Assembly: GCF_004168625.1 (NCBI RefSeq)
Contig: NZ_SDWW01000045.1
Coordinates: 1-38,752 of the forward strand
Reading direction: 5' to 3'
Source of the DNA: Pengzhenrongella frigida
Lineage (GTDB): Bacteria; Actinomycetota; Actinomycetes; Actinomycetales; Cellulomonadaceae
DNA: 38,752 bases
Shown here: positions 19,697 through 28,206 of the stretch, in pieces
How the letters are laid out: each line of letters begins with the position of its first letter
Numbering within the stretch: position 1 is the stretch's first letter
Notes under the pieces: model-generated
Databases searched by the model: none
What the model was told of the DNA's origin: nothing
What the model saw: the letters and a program-made list of their open reading frames with translations, nothing else
Translations under genes and position numbers: made by a program

Positions 19697-20686
19697 CTAC
19701 CCGAAATGCCCGCCGACGTAGGCCGCGGTCCGCTCGTCCTGCGGGTCACCGAACATCGAGCCGGTGTCCCCGTGCTCGACGATCACCCCGGGCGCCCCTT
19801 CGGCAGCGAGGAAGAACGCACACTGCTGCGAGACGCGCGCGGCCTGCTGCATGTTGTGGGTGACGATCACGATCGTCACCTCCCGGGCGAGCTCGGTCAT
19901 CGTCTCCTCGATCACCCGGGTCGACGTCGGGTCGAGCGCCGAGCACGGCTCGTCCATCAGCAGCACGCGCGGGCGGACGGCGAGCGAGCGGGCGATGCAC
20001 AGGCGCTGCTGCTGGCCACCCGAGAGTCCGCCGCCGAGGGCGCCGAGCCGGTCCCGGACCTCGCGCCACAGACCCGCCTTGGTCAGCGACTCCTCCACCA
20101 GCTGGTCCTTGGCCGAGGACGAGACCCGCACGCCGGTCAGCTTGAGCCCGGCGAGCACGTTCTCCCGGATGCTCATCGCCGGGAACGGGTTGGGCTTCTG
20201 GAACACCATGCCGATGTCGCGGCGGGCCTGGGTGAGCTTGCGTGCCGGGTCGTAGACGTCCTGGCCGTCGAGCAGCACCTCCCCCGCCATCGACGCGGAC
20301 GGCACGAGCTCGTGCATCCGGTTGAGGATGCGCAGGAAGGTCGACTTGCCACAGCCGGACGGACCGATGAGCGCGGTGACCTGCCCGGCGGGCATAGTGA
20401 GCGACACCCGGTCGAGGACCTGGTGGCGAGCGAACCAGGCCGAGATCGACTGCGCCTGGAGCTCCGCGAGCCCCTGGGGCTCGAACGACGGCGGTCGCCC
20501 GAGGTCGTGCCGGTGGGGCGCGGGAGGTGCCGGCGGCGGACCGGCATGCCGCACGGCGAACGGGTTGGTTCCCGCCGGCGCCACGGGCGCCATGGTCACG
20601 GTCGCCCCGGCCGGCGCGGTCGGCGCGAGCACGACCCGCTCCTCGTGCGGAGCGGGGCTGTCGTACGGCGCCCTGGGCTCGCTCAT
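19697..20686 (-). CDS. pstB: phosphate ABC transporter ATP-binding protein
   Basis: ATPase of the Pst phosphate importer. The 329-residue product has Walker A GPSGCGKST (near residue 108), Q-loop GMVFQKPNPFP (a PstB hallmark), signature LSGGQQQRL, Walker B VLLMDEPCSALDP and switch VTHNMQQA. About 75 extra N-terminal residues, Pro/Ala-rich, precede the ATPase fold; usual PstB is about 250-260 residues. Its ATG overlaps the stop of the DUF916 gene (ATGA), so its translation is coupled to a surface protein and not to pstSCA, which lie about 11-15 kb upstream in the same orientation. It presumably serves the PstC and PstA encoded here. Confidence 0.95.
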   Translation of the reverse strand: MSEPRAPYDSPAPHEERVVLAPTAPAGATVTMAPVAPAGTNPFAVRHAGPPPAPPAPHRHDLGRPPSFEPQGLAELQAQSISAWFARHQVLDRVSLTMPAGQVTALIGPSGCGKSTFLRILNRMHELVPSASMAGEVLLDGQDVYDPARKLTQARRDIGMVFQKPNPFPAMSIRENVLAGLKLTGVRVSSSAKDQLVEESLTKAGLWREVRDRLGALGGGLSGGQQQRLCIARSLAVRPRVLLMDEPCSALDPTSTRVIEETMTELAREVTIVIVTHNMQQAARVSQQCAFFLAAEGAPGVIVEHGDTGSMFGDPQDERTAAYVGGHFG

Positions 20687-22308
20687 GCGATCAGTCCTTT
20701 CCCTCGACGCGCGAGGAGATGGTTGCGGCCCAGGAGGGTGAGGGCGCCGGCGCTCCCGGCACCGCCGAGGCCGACGAGCGCCCACTGGGTCGGGGAGAGC
20801 TTGCGGTTCGCCGCCGACCACACCAGGTCGGGAGCCGGCGGTTCCGTGGCGATGACGGGGACGGCATCCACCCCGGTGGGCTCGGTGGCGGCTGGGGCGA
20901 TCGCCGGATCGACGACGGAGCCCGGGGCGGAAGCGGTGCGCGGTCGACCGGAGCTGCCGGTCGTGCCGCCACTGCTCGGGCCCGCGCCGGAAGACGAGGC
21001 GCTCGACGACGAGGCGCTCGACGGTGCGGGAACCGTGAGCGTGATCGTGTCGTCGACCGGGGCCGGCGGTGTGACGGCGCCGACCAGTGGTGCGGTTCGC
21101 CCGGCAGCGTGCGCGGCCGGAGCGGAGGCGACGAACAGGCCGGAGCCGAGGACCAGGACCGCCAGCACTGTCAGCACCGGCCCGCCGGCCGGGCCGATGG
21201 CGCGTCCGGCGCTGCGTCCGGCGCTGCGTCCGGCGACCTGCCCGAGTGCCGGGACCGGCTGCCCGGCCTCGTCGGCCTCGTCGGCCTCGGCAGAGAGACG
21301 ACGCCACAGCTCCTCCCCGTCCCGGCGCCGCTGACGGGCTCGACGCACGAGGAGCCACGCCAGAGCGGCGACGAGGAGCACGACGGCGAGGCCCGTCCAG
21401 GACACGACGAAGAAGGGGCTGCTTGCGGTGCTCGACACCAGCGGGATCTCGGTGTCGGGTCCCGGTGCGGCGACCATGTCGACGTCCACCACCGCCGCGA
21501 CGAGCCCGATCGGCGCGACGCCGTCGAGGAGCGAGCGCACGGTGACCGACTGGCCGGGAAGCACCTCCTGGGTGTCGACGGCCACCCCCGTGGCCAGCTC
21601 CAGCCCGAGGGGGCCGGTGACGCGGATGCGCGGTTTGCCGATGATCTTCACGTTGCCGGTGTTGGCGACCTCGTAGGAGACCTCCGTCGGGGCGGGCGCG
21701 AACGGCAACCAGCTCCCCGTGGCGGAGGCGTGCACCGCGCGGACCTCGAGCGAGGGGGTCAGCTCGCCGGGCACGCGCACGTTGAGGCGCACGGCCACGC
21801 GGGTGTCGAGGAGGACGCCGTCGGCCGTTGGCGTCGGGTTGACCAGGGACACGACCACGCCGCCGGCATGGTCGCCCGGGCTGGCGCCCTCCGGCACGGT
21901 CACGGTGAAGCCGACGACTGCGGTCGACAGCGCCGCGATCGTCACCGTGGGGGTGTCCGTCGTGACCCACAGGCCGACGTCGGTCGGGGCCGTGGCCGCC
22001 GCCCGAAGGTCGTACCCGCCGGCCGGGGTGTTGTAGGCGTCCGCGCCGTAGACGGCGAACGTCTGCTCGGCCGTGGAGGCGTTGGCGACGAGCACCCGGT
22101 CGGTCACTGCGGCCGAGACGTCGGCCTGCAGCTCGAACCGGGTGCGGCCGTCCTGCGCTCCAGCTCCGTCAGCGGGACTGGCGGACCAGGCCGCGGTGGC
22201 GTCATCTGCCACAGCGGCCTGGCCCAGGGTCAGGCCGAACGTTCCTGCCGCCGCGAGGGTCGCCGTGAGGGCGCCTTGCAGGATGCGGCGGACAACCAGG
22301 TGGGTCAT
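20683..22308 (-). CDS. DUF916 (WxL-interacting) protein with an extra membrane-anchored C-terminal segment
   Basis: The 541-residue product has a signal peptide, then beta-rich extracytoplasmic domains with the DUF916 signature VTVPEGASPGDHAGG, as in WxL-interacting proteins of Firmicutes. A TM helix lies at about 300-320, followed by a ~50-residue charged cytoplasmic stretch. A second hydrophobic segment (about 378-396) ends ASAPAAHAAG and looks like an internal signal sequence. A Ser/Gly/Pro-rich extracytoplasmic region and a third TM (about 513-532) with a basic tail complete it. The second half looks like another secreted protein fused on. It follows a WxL-like gene by 82 bp (GGAG 8 bases before the ATG) and overlaps pstB. 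Family assignment is by signature only. Confidence 0.7.
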   Translation of the reverse strand: MTHLVVRRILQGALTATLAAAGTFGLTLGQAAVADDATAAWSASPADGAGAQDGRTRFELQADVSAAVTDRVLVANASTAEQTFAVYGADAYNTPAGGYDLRAAATAPTDVGLWVTTDTPTVTIAALSTAVVGFTVTVPEGASPGDHAGGVVVSLVNPTPTADGVLLDTRVAVRLNVRVPGELTPSLEVRAVHASATGSWLPFAPAPTEVSYEVANTGNVKIIGKPRIRVTGPLGLELATGVAVDTQEVLPGQSVTVRSLLDGVAPIGLVAAVVDVDMVAAPGPDTEIPLVSSTASSPFFVVSWTGLAVVLLVAALAWLLVRRARQRRRDGEELWRRLSAEADEADEAGQPVPALGQVAGRSAGRSAGRAIGPAGGPVLTVLAVLVLGSGLFVASAPAAHAAGRTAPLVGAVTPPAPVDDTITLTVPAPSSASSSSASSSGAGPSSGGTTGSSGRPRTASAPGSVVDPAIAPAATEPTGVDAVPVIATEPPAPDLVWSAANRKLSPTQWALVGLGGAGSAGALTLLGRNHLLARRGKGLIA

Positions 22309-22390
22309 GAGATGTGCTCCGACTCAGGCTCGACGTGTTGCGGTGCGGCGGATCATTGAGGTGGATCGCTGAGCGGGATCGGGCCGCGCG

Positions 22391-23761
22391 TCAGCCGCCG
22401 ATGAGGGTGACGGTGATCGTCGAGGTGTAGCTGCCCTCGGCGGTCGTGGGCGGGATGGCCAGGTTGAGTGCGGCGCCCAGCGCGCTGGTCCCGCGGCCGC
22501 TGACCGTCGACTTGCCCAGCAGCTGGCTCGCGCCGAGGCCGGCGCTCGTGCCGCTGTCGAGGAACGACAGCACCTCGGGACCGGACTGGACGTTGAGCGG
22601 GCTGCCGGCGTCGGGGGTCTTGGTCGAGGACGGCGTCCAGCCGAGGTACTTCGCGCCGACGGTGCCGCCGGTGCTGGTGAAGTCCGAGGCCTGGACGTTG
22701 ACCTGCCAGCTGGTGAGGATGTCGTCGCTGCGCGTGTCAGAGACGGTCAGCGAGGGAAGGGCGGCCGTGGCCGTCACGCGGGTGTTGCCGGAGTCGCGTG
22801 CACCGGTCAGGGCGACGGTCGGGGCGGCGGGCGCGCTGATCGTCAGGCTGCCCGAGGTGACGACCGGCGCCGCGGGGACGAGGAGGGTCACCGTGATGTT
22901 GCTGGTTCCCACCGGCGCTGCGCCGACCGTGAAGGTCTGCGAGGCCGAATCGGAGGCGCCGAACGCCGCGGGGTCGGTCGGCACGAAGCTCGCGGTGAAC
23001 GTGTGGTTCCCGATCGAGGGCGCGGTCACCGTGTACGAGGCCGAACCGGCTGCGACAGCGACGGATCCGAGGTCGGTCGTCCCCTCGCGGAAGATCACCG
23101 TGCCGGCGGCGCTCGGTGCGACCGTCGCCGTCAGGACGAGGTTGGCGCCCGAGCCGACCGCGCTGAGCGTCGTGGCGGTGGCAACGACTCCGCTGGCGGT
23201 CAGTGCGGGCGGCGTCGGGACGGACCAGGTGCCGGCCGAGGTGTTGCCGACGACCGTCAGCGTCGACTCGAAGTACCCGGTGGCGACCGCCATCGGGTCC
23301 GCGCAGACGAAGGCCAGCGGCAGGGTGGCGGTGCCGCCCTGTGCGAGCACGTACGCGGCGACCTTCGCCGACGTCATCGGGTTCGAGTTGGTCGAGTTGT
23401 ACGAGCGGCCGAGCGCGTCAAGCTCCGTCGAGGTGGCGTTGAACTGCACCTCGTCCCAGCTGATCGGGTTGACCCCGACCTGCGGGATGCGCACCCGGGT
23501 GAAGTTCTGCGTCGTGCCCGCGGGGCAGACCTGGTCGACCGCGATCGTGGACCAGGGGCGCGTCAGGTTGGTGCCCGACGTGACGATGTTCGCGTTGGTC
23601 GCGTTGTTCAGGCTGACCGTCTTGCTGTTGAACAGGTAGATGTTGCCGGGCAGCAGAGGACCGTCGTCGGCAGCCGACGCCGAGCCGGCCGTCGCGACGG
23701 CCAGACCGGTGAGGAGCAACGAGCTGGCCGCGACAGCAGCCAGTGACTTGGTGAGGCGCAT
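22391..23761 (-). CDS. secreted WxL-like surface protein with one Ig-like repeat
   Basis: A 456-residue secreted protein. A signal peptide ends GSASA near residue 30. Residues about 30-185 form a Thr/Asn/Val-rich domain nearly identical to that of the protein at 25234-26868. A single Ig-like (Big_3-type) repeat spans about 190-275. The C-terminal ~150 residues contain LTVSDTRSDDILTSWQVNV and end in GSYTSTITVTLIGG, the layout of a WxL domain (DTR...W near its start, a YTATLTW-like final strand), although the final Trp is missing. WxL domains bind peptidoglycan non-covalently in Firmicutes. It lies between two DUF916 genes, the known WxL partners. The ATG at 23759-23761 is preceded by GGAAGGGA. 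Confidence 0.65.
   Translation of the reverse strand: MRLTKSLAAVAASSLLLTGLAVATAGSASAADDGPLLPGNIYLFNSKTVSLNNATNANIVTSGTNLTRPWSTIAVDQVCPAGTTQNFTRVRIPQVGVNPISWDEVQFNATSTELDALGRSYNSTNSNPMTSAKVAAYVLAQGGTATLPLAFVCADPMAVATGYFESTLTVVGNTSAGTWSVPTPPALTASGVVATATTLSAVGSGANLVLTATVAPSAAGTVIFREGTTDLGSVAVAAGSASYTVTAPSIGNHTFTASFVPTDPAAFGASDSASQTFTVGAAPVGTSNITVTLLVPAAPVVTSGSLTISAPAAPTVALTGARDSGNTRVTATAALPSLTVSDTRSDDILTSWQVNVQASDFTSTGGTVGAKYLGWTPSSTKTPDAGSPLNVQSGPEVLSFLDSGTSAGLGASQLLGKSTVSGRGTSALGAALNLAIPPTTAEGSYTSTITVTLIGG
23208..23710. repeat. 503-bp direct repeat, copy 1
   Basis: This block matches 26315-26817 (offset 3107) with one difference by my reading (A at 23657, C at 26764). It covers most of the signal peptide and the whole first domain of the two WxL-like genes. 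Identity stops abruptly at 23208, where the Ig-like region begins. Synonymous positions are identical, which indicates recent duplication or conversion. Confidence 0.95.
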
Positions 23762-23908
23762 GAGGGTGCGATCCCTTCCGGGGTTGTTCGGCACGTGGTC
23801 TACTGCCGCGGTCCGAGGATTGCTGAATCGTGTGAATAGCGGTCGGCGGCATGGTGTCCGCAGGACGAAGGGGGCACGCCCGCCTCACGTCACGGATCGG
23901 CCGGCCGA

Positions 23909-25051
23909 TCAGATCTGGTCGGCACCGACCGACTCGGCCGCCTCTCGCTCGGGGGCGTCGGCCTGCGTCGCGGCGCGTGCGCGTGCCACCCGCCGCGCGT
24001 TCCGGCGGGTCTTGCGGCGGCGAGCCCGTACGACCCGGTAGATGGTGATCGCGATCAGCAGGGCGAGCGTCGCGAGGATTGCCCACGGGAAAGCCCACAC
24101 GACCGCCGAACCCGTCGCGGTGCCCACTCCGGGGTCTTCCCCGGCGGTCGGCGCCACTCCTCGCGCCGAGACCGTGACCGTCTCGAACCCGAGCGGCCAG
24201 ACGTCGGGGACCGTCGTCGTGACCTTTACCTCGCCGCCGGGCAGGATCTCGTCTGCCCGCTCGCCCGCCGCGGTCCGCTCGAGCAGCCCGAACGGGCCGG
24301 CGACCCGCACCGACGGCTCCACCGCGAGCCGGACGTTCCCGCTGTTTCGCAGGGTGTAGCTGACCGTCATCGTCCCCGCGCGCACGCCCGCCAGGGCGCC
24401 CGCCGCGTAGGTCGCCGTGACGTCGACGACGTCCAGTCCCGGGTCGAGCGGCCCCTCGACCCGGATGTACACCCGCGCCGCGACGCGCTGCTCGAGGGCG
24501 ATGCTCGGCGAGTTCTCACCACCCTGACCGGCGGAGACCAGCGAGGCGACGATGCCGCCCAGGTGGTCCCCGGGCTGGGCGTTGGCGGGAATGGTGAGGG
24601 AGAACGGCACCACGACATAGCCGAGGCCCGTCTCCTGCGACTGCGCCGGGATCTGGATCGTGCCCGGACCCTCGACGGTGATCCACGAGCCGGCGTCGGT
24701 GGTGGCCTGGTCGCGCGCGGTGACGGAGAGGCCGCCGCCGTCGGCCATCACCACGTCGCCGCTGTACACCTGGAGGTCGATGGGCGCGGCCGCCTGGTTG
24801 ATGATCGCGACGTGGTCGTAGATGACTGCCCCAGGCCCGGCGCTGAACTCCAGGAACGACCGGTCATCAGGGCGCTCCGCACTGGCGGGGCCGATGCCGA
24901 ACGACGCCAGTCCGTCGCCGTCCACCGGGGCGTCGGACTCGACCGGCGACGGTGACGGCGCCGCCTCGGCGAGGGCGGGGGCCGCAGCAAGGAACGCCGC
25001 GGTCAACGCGACAGCAGCCACTGCGAAGGCCCTGCGGAGGTGGTCGAACAT
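23909..25051 (-). CDS. DUF916 (WxL-interacting) membrane protein
   Basis: A 380-residue protein with signal peptide (cleavage near ALA-EA, about residue 28), an extracytoplasmic beta-rich region bearing LTIPANAQPGDHLGGI (DUF916 signature) and a second immunoglobulin-like part with YTLRNSGNVRL. One TM helix lies at about 315-340, followed by a strongly basic 40-residue cytoplasmic tail. This is the standard layout of WxL-interacting proteins, which hold WxL proteins at the wall in Firmicutes. The ATG (25049-25051) has AGGGAG 9 bases upstream. It is preceded by a strong terminator and followed, after 147 bp, by a WxL-like gene. Confidence 0.72.
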   Translation of the reverse strand: MFDHLRRAFAVAAVALTAAFLAAAPALAEAAPSPSPVESDAPVDGDGLASFGIGPASAERPDDRSFLEFSAGPGAVIYDHVAIINQAAAPIDLQVYSGDVVMADGGGLSVTARDQATTDAGSWITVEGPGTIQIPAQSQETGLGYVVVPFSLTIPANAQPGDHLGGIVASLVSAGQGGENSPSIALEQRVAARVYIRVEGPLDPGLDVVDVTATYAAGALAGVRAGTMTVSYTLRNSGNVRLAVEPSVRVAGPFGLLERTAAGERADEILPGGEVKVTTTVPDVWPLGFETVTVSARGVAPTAGEDPGVGTATGSAVVWAFPWAILATLALLIAITIYRVVRARRRKTRRNARRVARARAATQADAPEREAAESVGADQI

Positions 25052-25108
25052 CGTGAGTGACTCCCTGAGATCCCTTGAGAAGAGGTGTGCGTGCGGACGA
25101 ACGGGTTC

Positions 25109-25141
25109 GAGGAGGTGGGGCGCCAGGCGCCCCACCTCCTC
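25109..25141 (-). terminator. perfect 16-bp hairpin after the larger WxL-like gene
   Basis: GAGGAGGTGGGGCGCC and its exact complement flank a single base (the real loop must open a few pairs). It begins 92 bases past the stop at 25234 and lies before the DUF916 gene at 25051. This would split the WxL block into two transcripts or attenuate between them. There is no U-tract. Confidence 0.75.
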
Positions 25142-25214
25142 TCGTCACTCACCTCTCATGTGCGAGGCGGGTCACGATCTCCGAGCTCACTGCCGTTGGA
25201 TCGGTCTGCGTGTG

Positions 25215-25246
25215 GATCAGACGGCGGTGCTGATCAGACGGCGGTG
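25215..25246. repeat. 15-bp direct repeat spanning the stop of the larger WxL-like gene
   Basis: GATCAGACGGCGGTG occurs at 25215-25229 and 25232-25246. One copy includes the gene's stop codon region; the other lies just beyond it. A small tandem duplication of the gene's last codons is the simplest explanation. Confidence 0.8.
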
Positions 25247-26868
25247 AAGGTCACCGTCGCGGTGTACAGACCCGTCGTCACCGACGACGGAACCTGGTCG
25301 ATGCCGAAGGTCCCGGCAAGGTGAGCCGTTCCGTTCGTCGTGCCGGCGGCGTGCGTCGCGAACACCTTGGGCGTGGCCAGGCCGACCGTGAACGGAGCGT
25401 TCTGGGTCGGGGTGACCTGCGTCGCGAGGAGGGCGTTGCCCGCGACCTGGGTCGCTGCCACACCGGTGAGCCCGGCGTGCTTGCCGCTGAAGGAGCCACC
25501 AGAGCCGTTGGTGAACGCACCCGACATGACCGAGGCGGTGAAGCCCAGCTGTCCGGCGCGCGTGTCCGTGATCACGATGTTCTCGAACGGCGCCGAGGCG
25601 GAGTAGGTCGAGTCGGTCGGGTCGAGAACCGCCTCGGAGAGCTCGAGGGGGGCGCCCTCGGTGTACGGCGTGGTGATGGTGATCGAGCCCTGCGGGATCG
25701 TCACGACGACGGTCTGCAGGTCGACGGCGCCCTCGTTCTCGTACGTCGCCTCGACAACGGCCGAGGTCGAGTTCGTGTACGGGCCCGAGCCGACGAACTC
25801 CGCGACCAGGTTGTGGACGCCGGCGGCAAGCGCGTTGGTGGTCAGCGGGGCAGCGACCCCGGCGACGCAGGGAACGGAACCGAGGGTGGTGGCGCCGTCC
25901 TTGAAGGTGACCGTGCCGTCAGCCGCACCGAGCGAGGCGGTGACGGTCGGCGTGAGCGTGATGGACGCGTTGGCGAAGCCGGTGACCGCGGAGACCGCGA
26001 GGACCGTGGTGGTGGACCGCGCGGCGACAGCCGTCACGGTCACGACGACCGGGGCGGAGGTGCTGGCGCCGTTGTTCGCGTCACCCGAGTAGACGGCAGT
26101 GATCGAGGGGGTGCCGACCGGGAGGGTCGACGTCGTCAGGGCGGCGGAGCCGGCAGCGACCGGGGCCGACCCGAGGGACGCGGCACCCGCGAAGAATTCG
26201 ACCGTGCCCGTCGCGGCGGCCGGAGCGACCGCGGCGGTGAGGGTGACGGGCGAGCCCGACTCGACGCTGCTGGCGCTCGCCGTGAGCCCCACCGTGGTGC
26301 CAGCCAGGATCGCCGGCGGCGTCGGGACGGACCAGGTGCCGGCCGAGGTGTTGCCGACGACCGTCAGCGTCGACTCGAAGTACCCGGTGGCGACCGCCAT
26401 CGGGTCCGCGCAGACGAAGGCCAGCGGCAGGGTGGCGGTGCCGCCCTGTGCGAGCACGTACGCGGCGACCTTCGCCGACGTCATCGGGTTCGAGTTGGTC
26501 GAGTTGTACGAGCGGCCGAGCGCGTCAAGCTCCGTCGAGGTGGCGTTGAACTGCACCTCGTCCCAGCTGATCGGGTTGACCCCGACCTGCGGGATGCGCA
26601 CCCGGGTGAAGTTCTGCGTCGTGCCCGCGGGGCAGACCTGGTCGACCGCGATCGTGGACCAGGGGCGCGTCAGGTTGGTGCCCGACGTGACGATGTTCGC
26701 GTTGGTCGCGTTGTTCAGGCTGACCGTCTTGCTGTTGAACAGGTAGATGTTGCCGGGCAGCAGCGGACCGTCGTCGGCAGCCGACGCCGAGCCGGCCGTC
26801 GCGACGGCCAGACCGGTCAGGAGCAAGGAGCTGGCCGCGAGCGCGGCGAGCGGCTTGAGAATGCGCAT
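25234..26868 (-). CDS. secreted WxL-like surface protein with two Ig-like repeats
   Basis: A 544-residue secreted protein. Its signal peptide and first domain (to about residue 185) are almost identical to those of the 456-residue protein at 22391-23761. Two Ig-like repeats follow (about 188-275 and 277-370; motifs GTVEFFAGAASLGS and GTVTFKDGATTLGS). The C-terminal part has IVITDTRAGQLGF and ends GLYTATVTFTAV, resembling a WxL domain with the aromatic motifs degenerated (F for W). No TM or sortase signal is visible, so it is either released or held by DUF916 partners. It follows the secreted PstS-like gene by 71 bp, with a purine-rich GAGAGAGAG leader, so the two probably form one transcript. 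Confidence 0.62.
   Translation of the reverse strand: MRILKPLAALAASSLLLTGLAVATAGSASAADDGPLLPGNIYLFNSKTVSLNNATNANIVTSGTNLTRPWSTIAVDQVCPAGTTQNFTRVRIPQVGVNPISWDEVQFNATSTELDALGRSYNSTNSNPMTSAKVAAYVLAQGGTATLPLAFVCADPMAVATGYFESTLTVVGNTSAGTWSVPTPPAILAGTTVGLTASASSVESGSPVTLTAAVAPAAATGTVEFFAGAASLGSAPVAAGSAALTTSTLPVGTPSITAVYSGDANNGASTSAPVVVTVTAVAARSTTTVLAVSAVTGFANASITLTPTVTASLGAADGTVTFKDGATTLGSVPCVAGVAAPLTTNALAAGVHNLVAEFVGSGPYTNSTSAVVEATYENEGAVDLQTVVVTIPQGSITITTPYTEGAPLELSEAVLDPTDSTYSASAPFENIVITDTRAGQLGFTASVMSGAFTNGSGGSFSGKHAGLTGVAATQVAGNALLATQVTPTQNAPFTVGLATPKVFATHAAGTTNGTAHLAGTFGIDQVPSSVTTGLYTATVTFTAV
26315..26817. repeat. 503-bp direct repeat, copy 2
   Basis: Partner of 23208-23710, in the same orientation and inside the second WxL-like gene. 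The two copies are 3.1 kb apart and are potential substrates for homologous recombination, which would delete the DUF916 gene between them. Confidence 0.95.
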
Positions 26869-26939
26869 GAGCTGTTCTCTCTCTCAAGTGATACTGCGGG
26901 GAGTGGTACGTCGTGCTGGGTGACGGGCGCGCGAAGGCG

Positions 26940-27989
26940 TCAGTTGACCGCGAAGTTCGTGACTGCGGCCGTCGTGCTGACCTGGGTGCCACACGCGCCG
27001 CCATCGATGGGCGAGGCCATCTGGTCGAGCCCGGCGGCCTTGATCAGGGCCGTGGCAGAGGAGCTGCACAGGAAGCCGTCGGAGCCGAAGAGGGTCGCGA
27101 CGTACGCCTTGTTGGCGTCGGCACCGCGAACCACGTCGTAGACCGCACGCGATGCCTGGAAGCTCCCGGCGCCGTTGAGGATGCGGACCACGCCGGTCGC
27201 GTTCGCGAACCCGGCGCGCCCGATGGAGAAGGGAGCGATGGCGTTGACGGCGTTCGGGTTCGTGGTGAAGACCGACGGGTCGTGCTCCTGGACGGTCACG
27301 AGGCCGGTGCTGAGCACGACGGCGGTGCCACCGTTGGCGGCCTGGAGCTGGGACTCGAAGAACGCGCGCGTACCCGAGCCCGCCTGCGGGATCATCGCGA
27401 CGATGGTGCCGCTCGTGCCACCGATCTGGTTCCAGTTGGTCGTGGCACCGGAGTAGATCGAGACGAGCTGAGCGATCGTGATCGCGGCAGGGGCGTTTGT
27501 GCCCGGTGCGGCGACGGCGATGGCGAGCTTGTCCACGGCGAACGGGTAGGCCTTGAGGTTGGCAGTGACCTCAGCGGCGCTGAGGGCCGAGGACGAACGG
27601 GCGAAGTTCACGGCCGCGTTCTCGGTGCCGGCCAGGTAGAGCAACTTCTTGCCGGCGCCCGACCCGTCGGGGCGGACGATCGGCGTGGTGCCGGACTTGA
27701 GCGTGATGGTGTCGTGGATGTTCGCGTCGGTGGTCGCGACGGACGGGTTGAGCGCGTTGAACGACACCAGACGCGCGTCGGCGGCCGCGTTGTAGCCCGG
27801 GCTGAAGTTCGCGCCGACCTTCACGCCGTCAGCGGCGTAGTTGAGCGCGTACTGGATCGTGTCCGATCCGACGCCGACGACGTCGCGCGCCTGCGGGGCG
27901 AAGTCGGCGGACGCGGAGGACGCGCCTGCGAGCGAGATGGCGCCGGTCAGCAGGACTGCTGCGACGGTCGCAACCTTCGTACGCTTCAT
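26940..27989 (-). CDS. secreted PstS-like substrate-binding protein
   Basis: A 349-residue protein with a signal peptide ending SSASA-DF (no lipobox cysteine) and a PstS-type periplasmic-binding fold. Recognisable parts are VGVGSDTIQ near the N-terminus, YPFAVDKLAIAV, IAQLVSIYSGATTNWNQIGG and IPQAGSGTRAFFESQL, equivalent to the anion-binding GSGT loop of PstS. No TM or anchoring motif is visible, so it may be released or wall-bound. The ATG (27987-27989) has GGAAGGG 8 bases upstream. It has its own promoter region behind a strong terminator and is probably co-transcribed with the WxL-like gene. Whether it binds phosphate or another oxyanion is not clear. Confidence 0.78.
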   Translation of the reverse strand: MKRTKVATVAAVLLTGAISLAGASSASADFAPQARDVVGVGSDTIQYALNYAADGVKVGANFSPGYNAAADARLVSFNALNPSVATTDANIHDTITLKSGTTPIVRPDGSGAGKKLLYLAGTENAAVNFARSSSALSAAEVTANLKAYPFAVDKLAIAVAAPGTNAPAAITIAQLVSIYSGATTNWNQIGGTSGTIVAMIPQAGSGTRAFFESQLQAANGGTAVVLSTGLVTVQEHDPSVFTTNPNAVNAIAPFSIGRAGFANATGVVRILNGAGSFQASRAVYDVVRGADANKAYVATLFGSDGFLCSSSATALIKAAGLDQMASPIDGGACGTQVSTTAAVTNFAVN

Positions 27990-28055
27990 GGGAAACCCTT
28001 CCAAACGGGGGTTGAGGGGACGAAATCTCGGCCCGGGCAATACCTTCCCGGCCCT

Positions 28056-28095
28056 GGGCAAACGGGCGCCCGTCGTCCGGTGAACGCAGGACGAC
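28056..28095 (-). promoter_or_regulatory. candidate PHO-box-like site upstream of the secreted PstS-like gene
   Basis: On the coding strand, GTTCACC (28079-28085) lies inside an inverted repeat GTCGTCC-N10-GGACGAC (28072-28095). It is followed 22 bases on by GTTTGCCC, in 11-bp phase. The 11-mer GGGCAAACGGG (plus strand) at 28056-28066 also occurs upstream of the small gene at 35947-36351. The distance to the start codon is about 90 bp. Confidence 0.4.
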
Positions 28096-28141
28096 GTGGG
28101 CCGGGCCCAGGGATTGCGCGCCGTCAGCTCCCTCAAAATGG

Positions 28142-28171
28142 CGCTGGAGCGGCCGATGGGCCGCTCCAGCG
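28142..28171 (-). terminator. strong hairpin with U-tract after the sortase-like gene
   Basis: A perfect 13-bp stem (CGCTGGAGCGGCC and complement) with a 4-nt loop begins 35 bases past the stop at 28207. On the coding strand it is followed by CCATTTTGAGG, so it is the best intrinsic terminator in the window. It probably ends the pstC-pstA-pstS transcript before the secreted PstS-like gene. Confidence 0.88.
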
Positions 28172-28206
28172 TTGGTTGAGATGGCGGGGTGACCCGGTCA
28201 GACGCG

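Noticed and set aside
25085-25324. Small plus-strand gene through the terminator hairpin
   Set aside because: It spans a 16-bp perfect hairpin and the antisense end of the WxL-like gene, and has no ribosome binding site or recognisable product.
20683-26868. Integrated mobile element carrying the WxL/DUF916 block
   Set aside because: No transposase, integrase, tRNA end or flanking target duplication is visible, and codon use and GC content look like the neighbours. Transfer cannot be excluded, but nothing in the sequence shows it.
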